Shown here: positions 1 through 9,500 of the stretch, piece after piece
Numbering within the stretch: position 1 is the first letter of the stretch
How the letters are laid out: each line of letters begins with the position of its first letter
From: Kluyveromyces lactis
Taxonomy: Eukaryota > Ascomycota > Saccharomycetes > Saccharomycetales > Saccharomycetaceae
NCBI RefSeq assembly: GCF_000002515.2
Contig: NC_006041.1
Span: forward strand, 1,426,001-1,490,000
Direction of reading: 5' to 3'
Length of the DNA stretch: 64,000 bases
The notes under the pieces: generated by a model
Databases searched by the model: none
Seen by the model: only the letters and a program-made list of their open reading frames with translations
What the model was told of the DNA's origin: nothing
Position numbers and translations under genes: made by a program

Positions 1-552
1 ATGATGTTTCAATGCTCTTACCATACTGTATTACCTAGTGTATCTGCTTGGAGTATCCTATCCTTATATTGGCTATGAGACCACCAAATGACTTGCTGAA
101 CGCTCTTGAAACCACTTCAGCCTGCTATATCATTCAGTAATTGAGATGAGATGACGATGCGTAGGCGATGAGCTTGAAATTTTTCAAAAAGAAAGGGCAA
201 AGATCAACAAGTCACGTGATGCACAGGATAATATAAGCACAAGGTATTTACTCCTGTGTTTCGACGAAGAGCAGTCTCCACATCCCATTTCGACCCAGGA
301 GTGGCCTAGATGGTCACCAATCGAGAGTAACAGCCTAAGTATATCTTATTTAACAATCGTCAAAGCAATTAAAGTTACCCTCCCATACTATCTCACTATT
401 AAAATTTTGATTCCAAGTGAAAAATTGGTTGAAAGACGCATAGAGATGAGTGCTGGAAGAACAGATTGATATAGACGCATTTGATCTAATATACCCAGTC
501 ATATAGCGGCTGCAAAGTGGGCTAGACTATTTCCAGGATATACACAATTACC
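1..552. other. Intergenic region upstream of MRPL6
   Basis: There is no credible coding frame here. A CACGTG palindrome lies near 214. A PAC-type element GCGATGAG (165-172) is directly followed by an RRPE-like A/T-rich element (174-187; minus strand reads TGAAAAATTTC). This pair marks ribosome-biogenesis promoters in yeasts. It probably serves a leftward gene beyond the window edge, because MRPL6 is a mitochondrial protein gene. A GTTACCCT motif is at 374-381. Confidence 0.6.
165..187 (-). promoter_or_regulatory. PAC + RRPE element pair
   Basis: GCGATGAG at 165-172 matches the PAC consensus. On the minus strand TGAAAAATTTC (185-175) matches the RRPE consensus, one base away. In S. cerevisiae this adjacency is typical of genes for rRNA processing. 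The likely target lies left of base 1 and is transcribed leftward. In S. cerevisiae the gene divergent to MRPL6 is IMP3, a U3 snoRNP component, which would fit; that is inference. Confidence 0.5.
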
Positions 553-1197
553 ATGACATTTGTTTCCAGAAGACTCTTTTCTGTGTCGGCTCTTCTGCGC
601 TCACATATTGGTTCTTCTCCGGTGTATTTGACACCGGAGACCAAGTTGGTGGTGGAATCAATGAAACTGCCAAAGATCATCAGAAAGGGTAACAAATCTC
701 TTAAGTTATCTCAGAACGTAACTGTATCGGGTCCTTTGGGGAAGATTGATATGGAAATCCCAGATTTCGTGGAGATAAAGCAGGATGGATCTTCGGGAAA
801 AATCGAAGTTGCAGTGAAGGATTCTACCGACAAGACGCAAAGATCCATGTGGGGGACGGTAAGATCTCATATAAATAATCATATCACAGGCGTGAATGAG
901 AGCCATATGGCTGTTCTGAAGTTCGTTGGTACCGGTTACAGAGCTCAATTGGAGGAAAATAACACCTTTGTCAACGTCAAAGTCGGTGCGTCGGTAAGAC
1001 AAGGCCTACCTATCCCAGAGGGAATCATAGTTAAGTCTCCGGTACCCACGTCGTTGATCGTGGAAGGTGTCAACAAGCAACAAGTGCTACTCTTCGCTGC
1101 CAACTTGAGAAAATTCCATCCTCCAGAACCATATAAGGGTAAAGGTATCTACGTTAACAATGAAACTATCAAGATCAAGGATAAGAAGATCAAATGA
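553..1197 (+). CDS. MRPL6: Mitochondrial large-subunit ribosomal protein uL6m (Mrpl6)
   Basis: This 214-residue protein belongs to the uL6 (bacterial L6) family of the mitochondrial 54S subunit, where it sits near the sarcin-ricin region. The N-terminus ([20 protein letters not shown]) is basic, rich in Ser/Leu/Arg and free of acidic residues, as expected for a matrix-targeting presequence. The family core follows, with a GTGYRAQ stretch near residue 127 and the C-terminal uL6 signature [10 protein letters not shown] at about 191-200. The length equals the S. cerevisiae protein. The ATG at 553 is the first that includes the presequence. A CACGTG site lies about 340 bp upstream. MRPL9 follows on the same strand. 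Confidence 0.95.
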   Translation: MTFVSRRLFSVSALLRSHIGSSPVYLTPETKLVVESMKLPKIIRKGNKSLKLSQNVTVSGPLGKIDMEIPDFVEIKQDGSSGKIEVAVKDSTDKTQRSMWGTVRSHINNHITGVNESHMAVLKFVGTGYRAQLEENNTFVNVKVGASVRQGLPIPEGIIVKSPVPTSLIVEGVNKQQVLLFAANLRKFHPPEPYKGKGIYVNNETIKIKDKKIK

Positions 1198-1539
1198 TGA
1201 CGATAGAATGATGATTATAATTATTATAATATTAAATAACATGTAAATACAGAAGCATAAACATACACTTCCAATAACCGTCAAGGGCACACTTAATTTG
1301 TGTTAAATCAGTGAGAGAACTACGTGCCGTTTTAATCACGTGATCTATAGGTAACTTTATCGATTCAAAAAATTTTCAATATCGAAACAGCTTTAACAAT
1401 TATACAGAGATGGAAACAGGTTTCAATAGAGTCTTTAAACTACATTTTAAATCCTTTACAGTTTCTCCAGCATTGCCAAGAGGTTATCTGGATTGACACA
1501 TTTGTTATCAATCGACCAGTCTTTGAAAATTGGGGAATA
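1198..1539. other. MRPL6-MRPL9 intergenic region
   Basis: No gene is visible. An A/T-rich stretch just after the MRPL6 stop (TTATAATTATTATAATATTA) could serve as its 3'-end signal. A TCACGTGA palindrome near 1335-1342 sits about 200 bp before the MRPL9 start and is a candidate Cbf1-type site. Confidence 0.5.
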
Positions 1540-2361
1540 ATGGCATTTATTGGCAGTCCTTCGTCGAAGATTTGGACAAGACTTTTCTCACAAAGTGGAG
1601 TATCGAACGGTGCCAAGTTAGTCGCACCATCCGTGGCAAGCAGCATTCATCTAGATCCTGTAGATATTAAACATTCTCCAGAAAATGCGCTAAAGAGAAG
1701 AAGATTACCTCTACGTTGTGGTGCTTTGAGTAAAAAAGTAGGGATGATGCCGTATTTCGAGAAAGAGACTGGTAAACGTATAGCAGCTACTGTACTTCAG
1801 TTGGACAATAACGAAGTTATACTACACAGAACTCCAGCTGAAAACAATTACTGGGCTTGCCAAATTGGTTATGGTAACAAGTCGCCGGAGAATGTTACCA
1901 GACAAATGTTGGGACATTTCGCTGCACATGTTGTGAATCCAAAGGAAAAAGTTACCGAGTTTAGAGTCAAGGACGAATCTGGACTACTACCAGTGGGTTC
2001 TTTAATCAAACCTTCGTGGTTCAAGCCTGGCCAATACGTTGATTTAAGATCAATCAGCAAAGGTAAGGGTTTCCAAGGTGTAATGAAACGTTATGGATTC
2101 AAAGGTTTGAAGGCATCCCACGGTGTTTCCGTATCTCACAGATCTGGTGGTTCTTACGGTCAAAATCAAACACCTGGTCGTGTGTTGCCTGGGAAAAAGA
2201 TGCCTGGTCATATGGGTGTCGACACTGTAACAATTCAAAACGTGCAAGTGCTGGACGTCAACGACGAAACAGGTACTGTCTTGGTGAAGGGCTCTGTCGC
2301 AGGTCCAAATGGTGCATTCGTTAAGATCCAAGATGCTATCAAAAAGCCAACCCCAGTATAA
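1540..2361 (+). CDS. MRPL9: Mitochondrial large-subunit ribosomal protein uL3m (Mrpl9)
   Basis: This 273-residue protein is a uL3 family member of the mitochondrial large subunit, close to the 269 residues of the S. cerevisiae protein. The first ~50 residues lack strong acidity and look like a presequence. The uL3 signature lies around residues 183-225: [11 protein letters not shown], then [17 protein letters not shown], then KKMPGHMG. That loop reaches toward the peptidyl-transferase centre. The central [20 protein letters not shown] strand is also typical. The ATG at 1540 is the first in frame. It lies in tandem with MRPL6; in S. cerevisiae MRPL9 (YGR220C) instead neighbours CRM1 (YGR218W), as it does on the other side here. 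Confidence 0.94.
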   Translation: MAFIGSPSSKIWTRLFSQSGVSNGAKLVAPSVASSIHLDPVDIKHSPENALKRRRLPLRCGALSKKVGMMPYFEKETGKRIAATVLQLDNNEVILHRTPAENNYWACQIGYGNKSPENVTRQMLGHFAAHVVNPKEKVTEFRVKDESGLLPVGSLIKPSWFKPGQYVDLRSISKGKGFQGVMKRYGFKGLKASHGVSVSHRSGGSYGQNQTPGRVLPGKKMPGHMGVDTVTIQNVQVLDVNDETGTVLVKGSVAGPNGAFVKIQDAIKKPTPV

Positions 2362-2730
2362 AAAACTGTGATTAAGAAATTGAATCTTTTCAGTCGTTTA
2401 GACACCGTCCCGAAATCATTTGGAAAGCATGCCTTTCTACGGTTATTATTAACAATCTATACCTGTATATACACCAATTATAAAATAGTAACTGCTGCAA
2501 CGTTGAGTGTCCTTTTCAACCAGATATTTAATGGCTTTCATACGTTGATACTGGATCCTGGGTATATGTCGGAGAGAATTGATTACAATTTTTTTCTCTA
2601 TGTGGGAAGATATACGGCCTGCTATGTATATATTTGCCTTGCTTGACAAGTGTTAGTTTCAGCTTTCATTGGATCCGCAGAAACTTTTTCGTTTCTTGAC
2701 CATGCTGTACATTTCTGTAAGGTGTTATCT
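2362..2730. other. MRPL9-CRM1 convergent 3' region
   Basis: This is A/T-rich sequence between the 3' ends of two convergent genes. A 92-codon frame reads through it but opens with GTG, has biased hydrophobic composition and no recognisable motif, so it is not called. Nothing else is seen. Confidence 0.5.
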
Positions 2731-5700
2731 TTACTCATCATCATCCAATTCCGATGGTTTCAATAACCCACCGATCTTGGAAGCTCTTTCTCTTTCAAGT
2801 TTATGTTGTTCCGCGAGAGCTTGTTCTTTGTCCTCTGCGAACAAATAATCGGTTGGATCTCCACCGAACTCCTTGATCTGGACCAAGAAATCTCTAATAG
2901 TACCAGTGAAATGCTTTGGATCATGATATTGTTTGAGTAGCGCTTGAATGAAGTTCATAACCTGTTCACCACTCAAATGAGGGAATGCATTGCTTAACAT
3001 GGTTGCTAGATAGTTAGCCAAGTAAGCTTGATTAGAAGTGACTGCAGGAGCTTCATCTTCCTTGTATAATGGTACAGCTATTCTATTTTCTTCTACTCTG
3101 GCAATCAAATTCATTAAAAGATGAGCTTGCTTGCTGAATCCAGATTTGTGATCTGAATCAGTGAGGACATAGAAGGTTTCGCTAAGGAATGTGAAGTAAT
3201 AGTTCTTGTAGAAATCGTTAGAGAATTCAGACGGACTAGCGGAATCAACGTTTTGAATAAGGTCTAAAGCAATTTGTAACCCATTTACCTCAACATCTCT
3301 GTTGTTGTGTTTGAACGCCCAACATATGGCATCAACGAAAAGTTTGAAAGCCGGTGGTGGTAGTTGAGATATCGCTACGAAACACTTGGAGTTGATGGCC
3401 CTCAATAATTTATAAAACTCCACACGATGTTCCGGATATTCCGTGAAATCTTTATTGATCATGTCTAATGTAGCTTCAAAGACACTCTGTAAAATCAAAA
3501 TGACACCGCTGATCATCATAGGCCCAACTTTGTTGACAAGTGTGGTCATACAACTTAAAATCTCAGCGTCACGGGCATCTGGTACGGTAATGTAGTAATC
3601 CCGTAACACAGAGTCAAACAGTGCTGATGCCAAGTCATTTACGATGTAGTCTAAATCCTTTGCACTGGAAATGTATAATTCCATTAATTTTAGAATTTCT
3701 TTCTTGATTGTTCTTAAACCTCTTACCTTTGGAGTCTTAGTAGCAATAATCCCATCGCTGGCTACTTGTGTTGAAATACATCTAGACACAGCTGAGCACA
3801 ATGACATCATTGGTGTGAAGTTACGACTCAACTGCGGAGCAAAGTCATTACCCATAGCGGAACAAACGGCAACGTTTGTCTTTAGAATATTGGTAACGAT
3901 TTTCACAGTTTCAGGGTCCGACAAAATATCCAGATGAGTAGATGATTGCTGAATTATAGCGTCCCATGCCATGTTAGGGAGTTGCATCAAATCTGCTAGT
4001 AATCTTTGTTTTTCTCCTGGGTTTCTTTCATCAGAAATAATTAAACCGCAAGCCTTGTAAAATGTGTGTACTTGCTGAGGTTGAAGATCGGAGGTGTGGT
4101 CTTGAATGTTTCTAATTATTGCCTGGATGAAAGGTTCACTTTCGTTTGGCTGTTGAACGACAAAGTGACGTTTACATCTCTGTACAATCTTGATGAAGGT
4201 GTCACAGGCCATATCTTGAACACCCTCATGGGTTTCATGCATAAATTCAAATAGTTTTAGAATGACTGTCTTCAAGAACTTCCAATGAGCTTTTAAGAAA
4301 CGTGGGTACTGACCGACAACGTACATAATGTTCGATGCAACAACAGCCTTGTTGTCCTTACCGCGCTTTTTATCAGTCAAGGCTAAAAGATCTTTAATGA
4401 TTGTAACGACAAATTTTTTCTCAGTTTCCTCGTCCATAGTACCAGAAATAGAACCAATAGCCCAACACAATGTGTTGATGTTGTGCCATGACCATTCAGA
4501 GCCATCAAGTTGCTTTGCCAATTTATTCAACATGATGTCTTCAGTATCAAGAACATCTAAATGCGTCAAGTAAACAAGTACTTCCCTTTCGGACTTATAT
4601 AACTGAATTGTGTCCGACTCCTTAACAAACTCTCTGACGATTTCACCTTCATCGTTTTCCACAATAAGAACTTCCTCTGGTCTAACCATCGATTCTATTA
4701 TAACCCATCTTAACTGAGAACAGATGTTATCGTAAATGTGTTTCTTTAACGGGAACCTTTTCAAGAATTCCGGGTGAGGAGCACCATTGCTCCCTGAGAA
4801 CATATTCGATCCTTGAGATAGTTTCAATAGGACGTTATTCTGATTTTGAGGGATTTGTTGCACCTCTTGGTACAAGGCCGAAACCAAATTATTCCAGTAG
4901 TCCAAAGTCGTTTTGAACAATTCTCTTTCGTCAATCTTCGAAAGTTCAATCAAATATTGATGCGCAGTAATTAATAGTTCCCTCAAGGATTCATCATCTT
5001 CTAATATTGAACGGTGTCTGGCCAAATAGGTAGTCAAGAACATGGCAAAATCTTGCAAAAATGATTGATCGTTGCCATTAGCAGTAGCATATGTGTTCTT
5101 CAAGTCAGCATTCACCGGTATAACGTTAACAGCAATTTGTTGCAAAGCATTTTGGAAAAACATTACAGTTAACGAAGCAATCTTTGGGTCATTTGCTGGA
5201 ATATCAAGTTGAGAAACTTCAGTCAAACATTTCAAAGTAATAGCTCTGGTGTCAGCAGAGACTAAAAATTTCGTACTCAACAATTGCAAAATATCAGTGT
5301 TGTAGATGTAACGGTATGGGATCCAATGCAAGTATCTCAAAAGAGATTGCAAAGTGGCCACCATAAGGGATGGAGAAGATGCGGTTTCCAAAATTTCGTA
5401 ACATAGATTGAAAATCTGTTCAAATTGTTGATCCATAGATTGTTTTAAATGTAGTGCTTTAGCTTGCGTCATTTGCTCTGCAGAGAAATCAAAGACTTCC
5501 TCACTTAATAACTTTAGCATTACCATGTTGTTTTCACATACGTTTACACTAGCTTGGGAACTGAGAACCAACTCCGGGATGAAGTCTGGCCAGTTTTCTG
5601 GCCAGTCCTGCTTAAGAATTTGAACCAAGGTTAAATCAGACTTATGAATCAAATTCTTCTGAGTTTGGAAAACCTGATCATCTTGACACATTGAAATAAT

Positions 5701-5991
5701 CATTCCAACGATGAAATTACGAATTCCAAGTCTATGCTCCTGAGGTAACATCTTCCATTTCGTCGTAATTAACTTATCCAAAATGGAAAGCCCAATGAAC
5801 TTCGTTTGCGGATTATTTGAATACTGCAAGATTTTATCAGCCCTTTGCCAAGCATCTGGATGGTCCTTCAATTTAGTAAGAACCTCTTGTGCCTCCTTTT
5901 GAGACGCACCAGAGCCCTTGAAAAAGGTATCCACCACTTGATCTAGGAGCTGGATGTCTAAGTCCCGAGAAAAGTCTAAAACAGCCTCCAT
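2731..5991 (-). CDS. CRM1: Exportin-1 (Crm1/Xpo1), nuclear export receptor
   Basis: This 1086-residue karyopherin exports cargo carrying leucine-rich nuclear export signals, together with Ran-GTP. The N-terminus [20 protein letters not shown] and the importin-beta N-terminal domain (about 37-103) are typical. The NES-binding groove region (about 508-580: [30 protein letters not shown]) is nearly invariant. The residue equivalent to human Cys528, the leptomycin B target, is Thr539 in LLALTDKK, as in S. cerevisiae, so the protein is predicted to be insensitive to the drug. The C-terminus is acidic (SELDDDE). The length matches the S. cerevisiae protein (1084). It lies tail to tail with MRPL9; the CCH1 3' end lies on its upstream side. 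Confidence 0.97.
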   Translation of the reverse strand: MEAVLDFSRDLDIQLLDQVVDTFFKGSGASQKEAQEVLTKLKDHPDAWQRADKILQYSNNPQTKFIGLSILDKLITTKWKMLPQEHRLGIRNFIVGMIISMCQDDQVFQTQKNLIHKSDLTLVQILKQDWPENWPDFIPELVLSSQASVNVCENNMVMLKLLSEEVFDFSAEQMTQAKALHLKQSMDQQFEQIFNLCYEILETASSPSLMVATLQSLLRYLHWIPYRYIYNTDILQLLSTKFLVSADTRAITLKCLTEVSQLDIPANDPKIASLTVMFFQNALQQIAVNVIPVNADLKNTYATANGNDQSFLQDFAMFLTTYLARHRSILEDDESLRELLITAHQYLIELSKIDERELFKTTLDYWNNLVSALYQEVQQIPQNQNNVLLKLSQGSNMFSGSNGAPHPEFLKRFPLKKHIYDNICSQLRWVIIESMVRPEEVLIVENDEGEIVREFVKESDTIQLYKSEREVLVYLTHLDVLDTEDIMLNKLAKQLDGSEWSWHNINTLCWAIGSISGTMDEETEKKFVVTIIKDLLALTDKKRGKDNKAVVASNIMYVVGQYPRFLKAHWKFLKTVILKLFEFMHETHEGVQDMACDTFIKIVQRCKRHFVVQQPNESEPFIQAIIRNIQDHTSDLQPQQVHTFYKACGLIISDERNPGEKQRLLADLMQLPNMAWDAIIQQSSTHLDILSDPETVKIVTNILKTNVAVCSAMGNDFAPQLSRNFTPMMSLCSAVSRCISTQVASDGIIATKTPKVRGLRTIKKEILKLMELYISSAKDLDYIVNDLASALFDSVLRDYYITVPDARDAEILSCMTTLVNKVGPMMISGVILILQSVFEATLDMINKDFTEYPEHRVEFYKLLRAINSKCFVAISQLPPPAFKLFVDAICWAFKHNNRDVEVNGLQIALDLIQNVDSASPSEFSNDFYKNYYFTFLSETFYVLTDSDHKSGFSKQAHLLMNLIARVEENRIAVPLYKEDEAPAVTSNQAYLANYLATMLSNAFPHLSGEQVMNFIQALLKQYHDPKHFTGTIRDFLVQIKEFGGDPTDYLFAEDKEQALAEQHKLERERASKIGGLLKPSELDDDE

Positions 5992-6566
5992 ATTGATTTA
6001 GAAAGAAGAACGTGTGTGTGGATCTCTTTTTACTATTTTCCTATGAGTACAGTGCAGTAGTATCCTTCTTATGAAAAGACCCTGATTAATTAAATGCAAT
6101 GTCTTGTTCCTTTAGTCTGCTGTATAAATTCCACCAAGATTCGAATTCACAGCTGCAATTTCCGAAATAAATAATAAAGAAAGAAAAAAAAATACACCGG
6201 ACTATAGTTTTCTTATTTAGCACTGAACAGTAACGGTTGAATCTAGTACGAACAAAAGTGACTCGATAGCACGCTGCCAGATCTAAAATTTATCTAACAA
6301 ATACATGTTAACATTCTGTTTACTTTAGACCCCAAACCCTATCAATTGAAGGTTTTGGCTTTAGTAAAACTGCTTCTTTCGAAAAATCAATAATGGTAGG
6401 GTAACTAAATTCGTGCCTTGTGATGGCTTTAGGCGTGGCGCCCAAACATACACGTGATCTGAAATCTTTTCCTTTAGTTAATCAAAAAAGGTACTCTTCT
6501 GTGGGTATACAAGTCTATATATGTAACAAATGATGGAACATAAATTAAGATTAGGTACTCATTGAT
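5992..6566. other. CRM1 upstream / CCH1 downstream region
   Basis: No coding frame. The CRM1 promoter must lie here. TAGGGTAAC (6397-6405) and a CACGTG palindrome (about 6452-6457) are visible at roughly -410 and -460 from the CRM1 ATG. The part next to CCH1 should hold its 3' end. A TTTCCGAAAT stretch near 6160 recalls the centromere CDEIII core but has no CDEI or A/T-rich CDEII beside it. Confidence 0.5.
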
Positions 6567-9500
6567 CTAAGATGATGATGAGGATGAGTCGGTTGTTCCT
6601 GGTTTGGTAGATGTGTCTTTGATCAGAGTTCGAGATGTATTTTCTTTTGAGCTACTTTCATCTTCTTCAAACCAGTGATTGTTGCGACGGCCTGGCGACC
6701 ACATAAACTCTGATTCCTGGGTATTTAAAACAGGTGACTTAAACTCAAGCTCGAAATCTTCAGTGGATCCGTTTGGATAAGAGGATATTGGCACCATTAT
6801 TTTAGGTAGTTGTATCTTGCCTCTACGGTTCAGTAAAAATTTCCATCTTGCGACAACCATTAGCATGGTATCGTAGTTTCTCTCGTTCCGGATCAGTTTA
6901 TCAACTTTGTTCATGTCGTATAAATTTTTCACATAATCATCGATCCCAAGACATTCAGTCTTGTTATATGTAGTGTACAATGGAACTGTTTCCATCAGCT
7001 GATTGAACTGCACGGCGTTGTATCTCTTATTTCCCAGCTGAATTTCATGGACAAATCTGTTATAATCTAGTCGTCTGGCGTTCACTTTTTGATAGTCTAT
7101 AGAGGAAAGTTCTTTGCTGAGTCCGAAGTGATCAATTTCAACATCATATGGATCGTTTGGGTTTACTTTCATGTATTTAGACACCAAACTCTTAACAGTA
7201 AGTCTTCCCTCCCAAATTTTAAACGAGAGGGGTCCATCAAACGAGTGCATGAATTTTGGTAAGTACGCGACATCAAATTGCCCTACACCATCAGGATCAA
7301 TTTCCCTCCATGCCACTTTGAATTTCCTCACTTCTTCTTGGCTTGCTGGTGAGTGCTTATTTTCCTCTCTATGATAGACGTAGCTGAACTTTTCTACGAT
7401 TAAGGAAACGAACATATTAACGAAAATGTACATGGAAATTATATTCCAGGACATTAGTAAAGCATACGCGAAAGCTTTTGAACCACAATCAGTATAGCTT
7501 CCATCAGCTTCAGAGTAACAAAATGGTTCTTCTATTGTCAAATCATTCATGATATAGTTCCAACCTTCACCGAAACTGCATCTAAACAATAAAATCAAAG
7601 ATTTCGTCACCGTTCTACAATTAATGTTCCCCGTGGTATTAGGACCTAATTTTGTTACTCCAAATACTTGATTTAAGGCAATAGCATACACAAGGAACAA
7701 AATGAACCATGTATAAACCAATGAGAAAATAGATGGTAAACTCGCAGTAGCTGTGTTCATTAATTCATTCAAAGTATCATTCTGAGGAATCACTAAAAGG
7801 AAGATTCCCAACTGGAAAACATCACGCGCATTGGAAATACCCACCACGACATGATCGACAATGAGTTCATATATATTAGTTGCAAATGCAAACATCACAA
7901 CGACACAACGAAATATATTCCAACGTTTTCTTGCATATAGCCGCATTGATTTCCCGTATATATGCATGACTTCTTGAATGAGTAAAAATGATGTGGTAAC
8001 CATAAATTGAATATTTTGATTCGTTGGCAGTTTCCCATAAGGTTGATCCTTGGACATTAAAAGTGTTAAAATATGCAAATACAACATGAACTGCATCAAG
8101 ACTGAGAAGTAGAAATTTCGCTTCTCCACTGCCCACAAGTAACAAATTCTCCTGACTGCATTCATCTTGAAAACGTTTGGCATCGGATCAGGGCACACTT
8201 GTGACAGCAATCTCTTTACTTCGAGCCATGATTTCTCTGCCAGAGTTAAATATGCCGTACCTTTCATTCTTGCATTGTTTCCTACAATAAATGAAACAAA
8301 GATATTCAAGATGAAAACCATGCTGAGGAAATTGAATAAAATCAAGAAGATTCCACTATATGGCGATGCAAATAACTCTGCGGGAGTTCCTACACCAGTG
8401 CTACTCATCATATTTTGCAATAAGTCTGTCCAACCTTCAAGAGATACAATTTCGTACATCGATCTAAAAGCACTTGAGAACGAATTGAGGTGCAATATGG
8501 GATCAGCATATGTACGGGGCATTAAAATGTCCCAGTGGAACACTTGATTTGTGAATTCATTGTAGCATTCTCCATAGGACAAATCACCATCATTGCAGAC
8601 CCCAAGTCTACCACGGAATACATTAAGACCCCATACTGTATATGGAAACAAAATACTAAACGCAACTGCGCAGGCACCAAAAATATACGTCAGGCCATCA
8701 AACATGACCTGTTTGAAGGTCATTCTTGCCATACTACTAATTGTCAAAAATCTAAGTGCTCTTAAAGCACTGACAGCTTTGATAATTCTTGCCAATTCCC
8801 CGTTTCCTAATAACCACGCAAAAAAATCGATCCATAGTGCAATTAATACGACTAAATCTATCCTGTTCCAAGGATTCAGGCAATAAGCGTTAGGTGTGTA
8901 AATGAACCCATCTGCAATAGTTTTTACCAAAAATTCTATTGTGAACAATGGAACAAAGACCGGTTCAAAATAAGTAGTCCAATTCCATTTTTTGTTGTGA
9001 TTCATGCGATATAACGGTGTAACATAGCATGAATAAATAACCATCAACAAGGTAGCAACAAACGTCACAAACACAAAAATGTCTTTCTCAATATTATAGA
9101 AGAATCTCTTTTGACCGACTTTATTGGTAGTATCATCAAAAAAAACTCTATTGTTAGTCCTCTTCCCGTAACTAGGAGGTACAAGTCTTTGGCAAAATCG
9201 TCTAAGAGCATGATTTGGTGGAAATATGAAGTACGTGTTATTGAAGTTCGGATGCTGCTTCAAAAATCTAAGCTTTTCCTCTTCCCAATCGTTCAGTTTC
9301 AATGTGTATTTCCTGTTCGATGGGGTTGTATCATCAGACTGAACAAAAACCACCTTCGGATCTTTAAAAAAAGGATTCGTTTTGTAAAAGTTAAGTGCCT
9401 TTAATCTCCATAGAATTCTGTTCCAAAATGACGATTTGACGTTCCTATCGGCAAACTGATGATCCTTATCTTCTGAAAGATCCATATTGAATCCTTCGTA

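Noticed and set aside
2368-2646. 92-codon frame after MRPL9
   Set aside because: It opens with GTG and lies between two convergent 3' ends; hydrophobic A/T-derived composition.
6155-6185. Centromere CDEIII-like TTTCCGAAAT
   Set aside because: No CDEI at the right distance and no A/T-rich CDEII; the full CDEIII consensus is not met.
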